In this document: piece after piece, positions 44,419 through 52,238 of the stretch
How the letters are laid out: the number at the start of each line of letters is the position of its first letter
How positions within the stretch are numbered: the first letter of the stretch is position 1
Source of the DNA: Streptococcus mitis
Lineage (GTDB): Bacteria > Bacillota > Bacilli > Lactobacillales > Streptococcaceae
DNA length: 64,000 nt
NCBI RefSeq assembly: GCF_002860865.1
Contig: NZ_PKIE01000001.1
Span: forward strand, 1-64,000
Direction: 5' to 3'
Position numbers and translations under genes: made by a program
Notes under the pieces: model-generated
Databases searched by the model: none
The model's input: the letters and a program-made list of their open reading frames with translations, nothing else
Told to the model about the DNA's origin: nothing

Positions 44419-45692
44419 TGAAGATAAGTTGGAATGGATTTTCAAAAAAATCATACCAAGAGCGCCTAGAGCTGTTAAAAGCTCAGGCGCTCCTTAGTCC
44501 TGAGAGACAAGAGAGTTTGGAGCAGGATGAACAGATGAGTGTGACTGTGGCAGACCAGCTGAGTGAGAATGTGGTGGGAACTTTTTCTTTACCTTATTCG
44601 ATGGTTCCAGAGGTTCTTGTCAACGGTCAGGAATACACAGTTCCTTATGTGACAGAAGAGCCCTCTGTGGTTGCTGCGGCCAGTTATGCAAGTAAAATTA
44701 TCAAGCGAGCAGGTGGCTTTACTGCTCAGGTTCATGAGCGCCGGATGATTGGTCAGGTAGCCCTTTATCAAGTTGCTGATCCTGAACAAGTGCAAGAGAA
44801 GATTGCCAGCAAGAAAGCAGAACTCTTGGAGCTTGCCAATCAAGCCTATCCTTCTATTGTTAAACGTGGAGGTGGGGCGCGTGATTTGCATGTAGAGCAG
44901 ATAAAAGGCGAAACAGACTTTCTCGTTGTTTATCTCCATGTCGATACCCAGGAAGCCATGGGTGCTAATATGCTCAACACCATGCTGGAGGCCTTGAAAC
45001 CAGTCTTAGAAGAACTCAGTCAGGGTCAAAGTCTTATGGGAATCCTGTCCAACTACGCGACCGATTCTCTGGTGACTGCAAGTTGTCGTATCGCCTTTCG
45101 CTACTTGAGCCGCCAAAAGGAGCAAGGACGGGAGATTGCGGAGAAAATAGCTTTGGCTAGTCAGTTTGCGCAGGCTGATCCTTACCGAGCTGCTACTCAT
45201 AATAAAGGGATTTTTAATGGTATAGATGCCATTTTAATAGCCACTGGTAATGACTGGCGTGCTATTGAGGCAGGAGCTCATGCTTTTGCCAGTCGAGACG
45301 GGCGCTATCAAGGTCTTAGTCAATGGACGCTGGACCTTGAAAGAGAAGAATTAGTTGGTGAGATGACCCTGCCCATGCCTGTGGCGACCAAGGGTGGCTC
45401 TATCGGTCTCAACCCTCGTGTAGCCCTCAGTCATGAACTACTGGGAAATCCTTCTGCCAAAGAATTAGCTCAGATTATCGTGGCTATCGGGCTTGCCCAA
45501 AACTTTGCTGCCCTGAAAGCTTTGGTGAGTACAGGAATCCAGCAAGGCCACATGAAATTGCAGGCCAAATCCTTAGCTCTCCTAGCAGGAGCCAGTGAAT
45601 CCGAGGTAGCTCCCCTAGTCGAGCGCCTCATCGCAGATAAAACCTTTAATCTAGAAACTGCCCAGCGTTATCTAGAAAACTTAAGATCATAA
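44418..45692 (+). CDS. mvaA: Hydroxymethylglutaryl-CoA reductase, class II, MvaA
   Basis: A 424-residue class II HMG-CoA reductase that forms mevalonate. It shows ENVVGTFSLPYSMVPEVLVN (catalytic Glu region further on in TEEPSVVAA), the DTQEAMGANMLNTMLE cofactor motif (normally DAMGxN), an Asn/Lys region TGNDWRAIEAGAHA and the catalytic His in ALSHELLG. Read-through from mvaS is certain given the TAATG overlap. Confidence 0.96.
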   Translation: MKISWNGFSKKSYQERLELLKAQALLSPERQESLEQDEQMSVTVADQLSENVVGTFSLPYSMVPEVLVNGQEYTVPYVTEEPSVVAAASYASKIIKRAGGFTAQVHERRMIGQVALYQVADPEQVQEKIASKKAELLELANQAYPSIVKRGGGARDLHVEQIKGETDFLVVYLHVDTQEAMGANMLNTMLEALKPVLEELSQGQSLMGILSNYATDSLVTASCRIAFRYLSRQKEQGREIAEKIALASQFAQADPYRAATHNKGIFNGIDAILIATGNDWRAIEAGAHAFASRDGRYQGLSQWTLDLEREELVGEMTLPMPVATKGGSIGLNPRVALSHELLGNPSAKELAQIIVAIGLAQNFAALKALVSTGIQQGHMKLQAKSLALLAGASESEVAPLVERLIADKTFNLETAQRYLENLRS

Positions 45693-45725
45693 AAAACTCA
45701 GACGAATTGGTCTGAGTTTTCTTGT
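45693..45725 (+). terminator. Terminator between mvaA and scrR (works in both directions)
   Basis: aaaactcagac (45693-45703) pairs with gtctgagtttt (45710-45720). The A tract on the left and T tract on the right fit convergent genes mvaA (+) and scrR (-). Confidence 0.88.
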
Positions 45726-45727
45726 GC

Positions 45728-46693
45728 TTAAATACTTTTTCCTGGTAATAATGTAACTGGTAAGAAGTAACCAGTTGTCGCGACTTCCTTGCCTTCGATT
45801 TTTTGCAAGAGAAGGTCAACAGTGAGGCAGGCAATCTCTTCCAAGGGTTGCTTAATAGTAGCCAGTTGAGGATAGTAATTCTCGATAAAATAGGTACCAT
45901 CGTAACCGATGACCTTGAGCTCTTCTGGGACAGAAATGCCCAATTCTTGAGCAATTTTAATGACTAGAATAGAGGTCAAATCATCCGAAGCAAAAATGGC
46001 ATCTGGTTTTTGACGGGTCAAGATATTCTTGATTTCCATTTCTTTTCTGACAGGAGAAAAGTCACTGGAAACATTGATAATAGGTGCTTTGGGGAGTACG
46101 GATGCAAAGCCAGCGTGGCGTAGCCCAGTTGGCGAATTGGAATTGTCATTCCCTGTAATCATAATGATAGACTGGGCGCCTGTCTTAACCAAGGTCTGGG
46201 CAGCAAGAACCCCACCAGCATAGTTGTCAGAGGAGACGACAGGAATGTCTGGTGACAGATTGCGGTCGAAGGAAATAATTGGTGCTGTCACGCGATTGTA
46301 GTCTTCTATTCCCAAGTTGTGACTACCAGAAATGATGCCGTCTACCTGATTGGCTTCCAACATTTCGATGTATTCACGTTCCTTCTCAGAGTCGTGTTCG
46401 CTGTTGCAGATGATGGTCTTGTAACCATTTTTAAAGAGTTGGTGTTCCAGCTTATCAATTAATTCTGCATAGAAAACGTTGGAAATATTAGGGAAAATCA
46501 AACCGATTAATTTGGCTGATTTTCCTTGCAAGCTACGAGCTAGGTTGTTGGGTTTATAGCCCAATTCTCGCATGGCTTCATTGACTTTTTGAATGGTTTT
46601 TTCAGAGAGATAACCTTTTTTGTTGATAACCCGAGAAACGGTAGTAGGGCTGACGCCTGCAAGTTTGGCGACATCAGTTAGTTTTGCGACCAT
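45728..46693 (-). CDS. scrR: Sucrose operon repressor ScrR (LacI family)
   Basis: A 321-residue LacI-type regulator. The HTH is KLTDVAKLAGVSPTTVSRVI with hinge ARSLQGKS; the effector domain follows (GLIFPNISNVFYAELID). It lies 3' of scrB and overlaps it by 20 bases, so both are transcribed together. It presumably binds the palindromic sites in the scrB-scrA gap and releases with a sucrose-derived signal. Confidence 0.94.
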   Translation of the reverse strand: MVAKLTDVAKLAGVSPTTVSRVINKKGYLSEKTIQKVNEAMRELGYKPNNLARSLQGKSAKLIGLIFPNISNVFYAELIDKLEHQLFKNGYKTIICNSEHDSEKEREYIEMLEANQVDGIISGSHNLGIEDYNRVTAPIISFDRNLSPDIPVVSSDNYAGGVLAAQTLVKTGAQSIIMITGNDNSNSPTGLRHAGFASVLPKAPIINVSSDFSPVRKEMEIKNILTRQKPDAIFASDDLTSILVIKIAQELGISVPEELKVIGYDGTYFIENYYPQLATIKQPLEEIACLTVDLLLQKIEGKEVATTGYFLPVTLLPGKSI

Positions 46694-48128
46694 AATCTAA
46701 TTCATAGTAAGTTCCAGTTGGTGTTCCAGATTTAATCAGGATACCATTTTGGTCCGCATGTGGGAAGACACGACCAGAAAATACTTTTTCTCCTTTATTG
46801 ATGAAAACTTCAAAGACAGAGTTATCGATGAAGATTGTAGCAGTAGTAGCTTGATTGTCGATAGGGCAAGAACGAATTGTCCCAAATTCTTGGGCATACT
46901 GTTCACCAGCCTGGCTACGATCTACTGTCACTTGACCATTTACAAGATCAAAGTTGATGGAAAGTCCCTTGCCTTCTTTATCAGCAAGTAAGACAATCTC
47001 GCTCTGGCTATTAGCTTCCAAGCTGAGTTCAAGTTCGTAAGTGTTATTGGTTTGAGCACGATTTGAGAAGGCTTCTTCAGAGGCACGAAGGTCCTTGATA
47101 GCTGTGACTGGGTATTGGTAGAGTTTACCGTCTTTGATAGTGAGTTCTTTGACCAAAGAGAAGGTTCCTTGGTGGTCAAAACGGTCAGATGGATATGAAA
47201 CATCAGGCAAGCCAAGCCAGCTAACAGCTAGAGCGCGTCCATCAGGAGCGTTGAAGGCTTGAGTTGCATAGGCTTCGAAACCATAGTCCATGTTTTGAAG
47301 TTGAGACACATCTACCATTTTGGCATTTTCAGGGTCAAAGGAAGCCCCAATCTTATACATATTTGGATAGATATTGTCGTAGTCTAGAACATCTTTATCC
47401 AATCCTTGTGGGCAGTAGAGAAGGACAGGTTGCTCGCCTACAAAGACCAGGTTTGGACATTCCATCATGTAGGCAGTGCGGTCGTTAGCAAAGTCAAGGT
47501 CGCCAACTGCTTGCCAGTTTGTGTAGTCGTTGTCTACAGCCTTGTAGAGACGGACGAAGCCTTTTTTCTCCAAGTCCTGTCCACCGACGATAGCATAGTA
47601 TTGGCCCTTGAAGTTAAAAATTTGCGGATCACGGAAGTGGTCAGTAGAGTCTGCTGGCTGGTCGATCAAGATCTTATCAATCTTTGTAATCTTGCCATCC
47701 TTGTCCATCAAAGCTCCGATCTGGTATGGGTGACGGATCCAGTTTTCATCACGAACATTTCCTGTATAAAATAGGAACAAGTTATCGCCAAACTGCATGG
47801 CAGAACCAGAGTAGGCACCGTGGCTATCTAATGGAGTGTCAGGCAAAACTTTGACTCCAGTTTCTGTGAAATGAACCAAGTCCTCACTTTCCAATTGAAC
47901 CCAAGATTTCAAACCATGGGCTGCACCAAAAGGAAAGTTCTGATAAAAAACAATCCACTTTCCATCAAAGTAAGAAAAGCCATTTGGGTCGTTTAGGAGT
48001 CCTGTTTTTGGCTCAACATGGTAATGAGTATGCCATGGAGATTGTGCCATATTTTCTTTTATATGTTGAATTTCTTCTTGCGTCCAATCTTGATAAAGTC
48101 TGTAACGACGCTCAGTTGTCCATTTCAT
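46674..48128 (-). CDS. scrB: Sucrose-6-phosphate hydrolase ScrB (GH32)
   Basis: A 484-residue GH32 invertase that splits sucrose-6-phosphate from the PTS into glucose-6-phosphate and fructose. Catalytic motifs: GLLNDPNGF (nucleophile Asp), FRDPQIF (transition-state Asp) and MECPNL (acid/base Glu). Both the beta-propeller and the C-terminal beta-sandwich are present. Divergent from scrA and co-transcribed with scrR. Confidence 0.96.
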   Translation of the reverse strand: MKWTTERRYRLYQDWTQEEIQHIKENMAQSPWHTHYHVEPKTGLLNDPNGFSYFDGKWIVFYQNFPFGAAHGLKSWVQLESEDLVHFTETGVKVLPDTPLDSHGAYSGSAMQFGDNLFLFYTGNVRDENWIRHPYQIGALMDKDGKITKIDKILIDQPADSTDHFRDPQIFNFKGQYYAIVGGQDLEKKGFVRLYKAVDNDYTNWQAVGDLDFANDRTAYMMECPNLVFVGEQPVLLYCPQGLDKDVLDYDNIYPNMYKIGASFDPENAKMVDVSQLQNMDYGFEAYATQAFNAPDGRALAVSWLGLPDVSYPSDRFDHQGTFSLVKELTIKDGKLYQYPVTAIKDLRASEEAFSNRAQTNNTYELELSLEANSQSEIVLLADKEGKGLSINFDLVNGQVTVDRSQAGEQYAQEFGTIRSCPIDNQATTATIFIDNSVFEVFINKGEKVFSGRVFPHADQNGILIKSGTPTGTYYELDYGRKTN

Positions 48129-48163
48129 TCATTCATTCCTCCAAAAATCTTATCACTTTTAAT

Positions 48164-48177
48164 AGTAACCGTTTTCG
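48164..48177 (-). promoter_or_regulatory. LacI/CcpA-type operator near scrB start
   Basis: On the minus strand cgaaaacggttact, close to the cre consensus (TGWAANCGNTNNCA) with changes at the ends. It lies 36 bases upstream of the scrB ATG, downstream of the predicted -10, where binding would block elongation. Confidence 0.5.
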
Positions 48178-48194
48178 GAAAAAAAAGCAAGCCT

Positions 48195-48231
48195 TTTATG
48201 TTAAAAAAAAGAAAAAACTGTCAAACGTTTG
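48195..48231 (-). promoter_or_regulatory. scrB promoter with overlapping palindromic operator
   Basis: On the minus strand TTGACA (48224-48219), an 18-base spacer and CATAAA (48200-48195). The perfect palindrome caaacgtttg (48222-48231) overlaps the -35 box, the expected place for ScrR repression. Confidence 0.6.
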
Positions 48232-48411
48232 TCACAAAATAAATGCAGGAAATCAATCAAATTTTCACGAAAATATGAAAGAGAATGAAACAAAACCCTT
48301 TTAAATAAGATTTTAAACTTATTTTTTCAAGGAATACCTGATAAAACAGTCAAAATCAATCAATCTAAAGCATGCTTACTAAGTGGATAGAATATTTTTT
48401 CTGCAAAACGC

Positions 48412-48439
48412 TTGACATATTTCTAAAACATGATAAAAT
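48412..48439 (+). promoter_or_regulatory. scrA promoter
   Basis: TTGACA (48412-48417), 16-base spacer, TAAAAT (48434-48439) with extended TGA (48431-48433). The -35 is preceded by aaaacgc, part of a possible half operator. Confidence 0.85.
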
Positions 48440-48456
48440 AATAGTCGTAGGGCGGA

Positions 48457-48470
48457 TAAAATCGCTTTCA
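48457..48470 (+). promoter_or_regulatory. cre-like/ScrR operator in the scrA leader
   Basis: taaaatcgctttca, which on the minus strand reads tgaaagcgatttta: one mismatch to the cre consensus. It lies 18 bases after the -10 and could be bound by CcpA or ScrR. Confidence 0.6.
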
Positions 48471-48507
48471 AACAAGAACAAAATTTTATATAAGGAGATT
48501 TTTGCAA

Positions 48508-50394
48508 ATGAACAATCAGGAAATTGCAAAAAAAGTCATCGATGCCTTGGGCGGACGTGAAAATGTCAACAGTGTTGCCCACTGTGCGACTCGTCTTCGT
48601 GTCATGGTCAAAGATGAAGGAAAAATCAATAAAGAAGTGATTGAGAACTTGGAAAAAGTTCAAGGTGCTTTCTTTAACTCAGGTCAATACCAAATCATCT
48701 TTGGTACAGGTACAGTTAACAAAATGTACGATGAAGTTGTTGCACTTGGTTTGCCAACATCATCTAAAGATGATATGAAAGCAGAAGCTGCCAAACAAGG
48801 GAACTGGTTCCAACGTGCTATCCGTACTTTCGGTGACGTTTTCGTTCCAATCATCCCAGTTATCGTAGCAACAGGTCTTTTCATGGGTGTACGTGGTCTA
48901 TTGACTGCTCTTGGAATGACACTTCCAGCTGACGTGACAACTTACACGCAAATCTTGACAGATACAGCCTTTATCATCTTGCCAGGTTTGGTTGTGTGGT
49001 CAACCTTCCGTGTATTCGGTGGAAATCCAGCCGTTGGTATCGTTCTTGGTATGATGCTTGTTTCTGACTCGCTTCCAAACGCTTGGGCAGTCGCTTCAGG
49101 TGGTGAAGTAACAGCTATGAACTTCTTTGGTTTCATCCCTGTTGTTGGTTTGCAAGGTTCTGTTCTTCCAGCCTTCATCATCGGGGTTGTCGGAGCTAAA
49201 TTTGAAAAAGCTGTCCGCAAGGTTGTTCCAGATGTCATTGACCTCTTGGTAACGCCATTTGTTACACTTTTGGTCATGTCTATCCTTGGACTCTTTGTCA
49301 TTGGACCGGTCTTCCACGTCGTTGAAAACTACATCCTTATCGCTACAAAAGCGATCCTCAGCTTGCCATTTGGTCTTGGTGGTTTCTTGATCGGTGGGGT
49401 TCACCAATTGATTGTCGTGTCAGGTGTGCACCACATTTTCAACTTGCTTGAAGTTCAATTGCTTGCTGCTGACCATGCTAACCCATTCAACGCGATCATC
49501 ACAGCTGCTATGACAGCTCAAGGTGCTGCGACTGTTGCGGTTGGTGTTAAAACTAAAAATCCAAAACTAAAAACACTTGCTTTCCCAGCTGCTCTTTCTG
49601 CCTTCCTAGGTATTACAGAGCCTGCTATTTTCGGGGTTAACTTGCGTTTCCGTAAACCATTCTTCCTTTCATTGATTGCTGGTGCAATCGGTGGTGGATT
49701 GGCTTCTATCCTTGGACTTGCAGGTACTGGTAATGGTATCACCGTCATCCCTGGTACAATGCTTTACATCGGTAACGGACAACTTGCACAATACCTTCTT
49801 ATGGTAGCTGTATCATTCGTTCTTGGTTTCGCTCTTACTTATATGTTTGGTTATGAGGATGAAAAAGAAGTTGCTACTGAAGTAGAGACAGAACGTTTGG
49901 TCCAAGAAGAAACAACTGGTAACATTCCAGCAACTCTTCAAAATGAAACACTTGTAACTCCTATCGTTGGTGACGTTGTTGCTCTTGCTGATGTTAATGA
50001 CCCAGTATTCTCAAGTGGAGCTATGGGACAAGGTATCGCTGTGAAACCTAGCCAAGGTGTGGTATATGCACCAGCTGATGCTGAAGTTTCAATTGCCTTT
50101 CCAACAGGACACGCTTTTGGTTTGAAAACAACTGATGGTGCTGAAGTTTTGATCCACGTTGGTATTGACACTGTATCTATGAATGGTGAAGGTTTTGAAG
50201 CAAAAGTTGCTCAAGGTGACAAGGTGAAAGCTGGCGATGTTCTTGGAACCTTTGACTCAAACAAAATTGCTGCAGCTGGACTTGATGATACAACAATGGT
50301 TATCGTTACAAATACAGCTGACTACGCTTCAGTAGCTCCAGTCGCAACAGGTTCAGTTGCGAAGGGGGATGCTGTGATCGAAGTGAAAATCTAA
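48508..50394 (+). CDS. scrA: Sucrose-specific PTS transporter EIIBCA
   Basis: A 628-residue PTS permease that imports sucrose as sucrose-6-phosphate. Domain order B-C-A: IIB with the phosphorylation Cys in VAHCATRLRV (about residue 28), a membrane IIC domain, and a C-terminal IIA domain with the His in VLIHVGIDTV. Start chosen at ATG 48508 (MNNQEIAKKV) after taaggag, not the TTG 48502. Followed by a terminator, so scrK is separate. Confidence 0.96.
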   Translation: MNNQEIAKKVIDALGGRENVNSVAHCATRLRVMVKDEGKINKEVIENLEKVQGAFFNSGQYQIIFGTGTVNKMYDEVVALGLPTSSKDDMKAEAAKQGNWFQRAIRTFGDVFVPIIPVIVATGLFMGVRGLLTALGMTLPADVTTYTQILTDTAFIILPGLVVWSTFRVFGGNPAVGIVLGMMLVSDSLPNAWAVASGGEVTAMNFFGFIPVVGLQGSVLPAFIIGVVGAKFEKAVRKVVPDVIDLLVTPFVTLLVMSILGLFVIGPVFHVVENYILIATKAILSLPFGLGGFLIGGVHQLIVVSGVHHIFNLLEVQLLAADHANPFNAIITAAMTAQGAATVAVGVKTKNPKLKTLAFPAALSAFLGITEPAIFGVNLRFRKPFFLSLIAGAIGGGLASILGLAGTGNGITVIPGTMLYIGNGQLAQYLLMVAVSFVLGFALTYMFGYEDEKEVATEVETERLVQEETTGNIPATLQNETLVTPIVGDVVALADVNDPVFSSGAMGQGIAVKPSQGVVYAPADAEVSIAFPTGHAFGLKTTDGAEVLIHVGIDTVSMNGEGFEAKVAQGDKVKAGDVLGTFDSNKIAAAGLDDTTMVIVTNTADYASVAPVATGSVAKGDAVIEVKI

Positions 50395-50412
50395 TCAATC
50401 CTCTCTAATGTG

Positions 50413-50444
50413 AAAACGAACAAATGACATGTTTGTTCGTTTTT
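50413..50444 (+). terminator. Terminator after scrA
   Basis: aaaacgaacaaa (50413-50424) pairs with tttgttcgtttt (50432-50443) around tgacatg; T run at the end. Confidence 0.93.
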
Positions 50445-50507
50445 GCTTGAATGGTAAGATTTACAGAGGAAAATCTAAAAAATAGAGAAATTTAGACTTT
50501 CGAAATA

Positions 50508-50516
50508 TGCTATAAT
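50508..50516 (+). promoter_or_regulatory. Extended -10 promoter of scrK
   Basis: TGcTATAAT at 50508-50516, 27 bases before the ATG; a TTAGAC lies too close to be the -35. Confidence 0.7.
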
Positions 50517-50543
50517 AAAGAAAATAAAAACAAGAGGTTTATC

Positions 50544-51431
50544 ATGACAAAATTATATGGAAGCTTGGAAGCGGGCGGTACAAAGTTTGTCTGTGCTGTC
50601 GGTGATGAAAACTTTAACGTTGTAGAAAAAACACAATTTCCAACAACAACTCCAATCGAAACAATCGATAAAACCATTGAGTTCTTCTCGAAATTCGATA
50701 ATCTTGCTGGTCTTGCAGTTGGTTCATTTGGTCCGATTGATATTGATAAAAACTCAAAAACTTATGGCTTTATCACAACGACTCCAAAACCAAACTGGGC
50801 AAATGTGGACTTGCTTGGTGCCCTTCGTCGCGCTCTAAACGTGCCAATGTACTTCACTACAGACGTAAACAGCTCTGCTTATGGTGAAGTGGTTGCCCGT
50901 AACAATGCTGGTGGCCGTATCGAAAACTTGGTTTATTACACAATCGGTACAGGTATCGGTGCAGGTGTCATCCAACGTGGCGAGTTTATCGGTGGTGTGG
51001 GTCACCCTGAGATGGGTCACTACTATGTGGCTAGACACCCAATGGATATTGAAAAAGAGTTTAAGGGCGTTTGTCCTTTCCATAAGGGATGTTTGGAAGG
51101 CTATGCAGCTGGTCCAAGTTTGGAAGCTCGTACAGGTGTTCGTGGGGAAAATATTGAACTCAATAACCCTGTTTGGGATGTTCAAGCCTACTATATCGCT
51201 CAAGCTGCGGTTAATGCGACAGTGACTTTCCGCCCAGACGTGATTGTCTTTGGTGGAGGGGTCATGGCTCAACAACACATGCTGGACCGTGTCCGTGAGA
51301 AATTTACATCTCTTCTCAATGGTTACCTACCAGTACCAGATGTGCGTGATTACATTGTAACGCCCGCAGTCGCAGGAAATGGTTCTGCCACACTTGGGAA
51401 CTTTGTTCTTGCAAAAGAAGTTTCAAAATAA
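50544..51431 (+). CDS. scrK: Fructokinase ScrK (ROK family)
   Basis: A 295-residue ROK kinase that phosphorylates the fructose released by ScrB. ATP motif SLEAGGTKFVCAVG, ROK repeat region GTGIGAGVI, and the zinc-binding set in GHPEMGHYYV ... CPFHKGCLEGYA. It has its own promoter and terminator between scrA and the TVP38-like gene. Confidence 0.95.
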   Translation: MTKLYGSLEAGGTKFVCAVGDENFNVVEKTQFPTTTPIETIDKTIEFFSKFDNLAGLAVGSFGPIDIDKNSKTYGFITTTPKPNWANVDLLGALRRALNVPMYFTTDVNSSAYGEVVARNNAGGRIENLVYYTIGTGIGAGVIQRGEFIGGVGHPEMGHYYVARHPMDIEKEFKGVCPFHKGCLEGYAAGPSLEARTGVRGENIELNNPVWDVQAYYIAQAAVNATVTFRPDVIVFGGGVMAQQHMLDRVREKFTSLLNGYLPVPDVRDYIVTPAVAGNGSATLGNFVLAKEVSK

Positions 51432-51436
51432 AGCAC

Positions 51437-51468
51437 AAAATCCGCTTGGGAAACCAAACGGATTTTTT
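51437..51468 (+). terminator. Terminator after scrK
   Basis: aaaatccg (51437-51444) pairs with cggatttt (51459-51466); an inner ttgg/ccaa stem with gaaa loop continues it. Convergent with the next minus-strand gene, so it may serve both. Confidence 0.92.
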
Positions 51469-51473
51469 ACATG

Positions 51474-52091
51474 TCAAAGCATTTGCCAGAAGAAGTCGAT
51501 AATATAGGTTAGACCGTAGGTATAAACCACGAGGGTAAAGGGTTTGGTCAGAATGATGATGGTCATATAGCGCTTGAAACTCATCTTGGTCAGGGCAGCC
51601 AGCATACAGAGAAAGTCAGCTGGACTAATGGGCCAAATCATCATAAAAATAAAGAAACGGTCAAAACGATTGCCCTTATCCAACCAGCCGATATACTTGT
51701 CATAGGTGCGCTTACTGACGACAGACTGAACAAAGGCAGCTCCGTAGAGGCGCACCAGATAAAAGATAATGGCACAGCCAATCACGATTCCGATATAGTT
51801 GTAGATAGTACCGATGATGTGACCGTAGATAAAGACCCCAGCGACGGAGGTCAAGGCTCCTGGAATGATAGGAACGACAGTCTGTAAAATCTGTAAAAAG
51901 ATAAAGAGAGGTGGCCCCCAGATACCTGCCTGCTGGATAAAGGCAGAGAGGGTTTCCTTAGACTGTAAAATCCCAGCCTGATAAGCCCAAATACAGAAAA
52001 TCAAACTCCCAACCCCACCGACAATCGATGAGATGTTGATAACTCGCTGCAGAAGGGGAGAAACAGCTTTCATTTGTTTATCCTGTGACAT
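51474..52091 (-). CDS. TVP38/TMEM64 family membrane protein (VTT domain)
   Basis: A 205-residue membrane protein with the VTT/SNARE-associated signature: LQTVVPIIPGALTSVAGVFIYG with the conserved Pro-rich turn, then GCAIIFYLVRLYG, and MIWPISPADFLCMLAALT. Family members resemble DedA proteins and are linked to lipid scrambling or transport. It is convergent with scrK and divergent from hsdR. Function in streptococci is not known. Confidence 0.85.
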   Translation of the reverse strand: MSQDKQMKAVSPLLQRVINISSIVGGVGSLIFCIWAYQAGILQSKETLSAFIQQAGIWGPPLFIFLQILQTVVPIIPGALTSVAGVFIYGHIIGTIYNYIGIVIGCAIIFYLVRLYGAAFVQSVVSKRTYDKYIGWLDKGNRFDRFFIFMMIWPISPADFLCMLAALTKMSFKRYMTIIILTKPFTLVVYTYGLTYIIDFFWQML

Positions 52092-52197
52092 GTAAACTCC
52101 TCATAGATAGTATATTTCTACTATACCATATTTTGGAGGAGAAAGGGGGAATGAGTGTTTTTGCTATAGGAAGAGTGATGGATTTTGAGCCTAAACA

Positions 52198-52206
52198 TGC
52201 TATAAT
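52198..52206 (+). promoter_or_regulatory. Extended -10 promoter of hsdR
   Basis: TGcTATAAT at 52198-52206, 32 bases before the hsdR ATG; the -35 is poor. Confidence 0.65.
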
Positions 52207-52238
52207 AAAGGGAGCAGATAAGTAGCAAAGGAGAGAGT

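Larger units (their letters stand above)
48129..48507. other. Divergent scrB-scrA regulatory region
   Basis: A 379-base gap between the two divergent starts. It holds both promoters and at least three LacI-family-type sites, annotated separately; the rest (about 48240-48400) is AT-rich with no gene. Confidence 0.85.
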
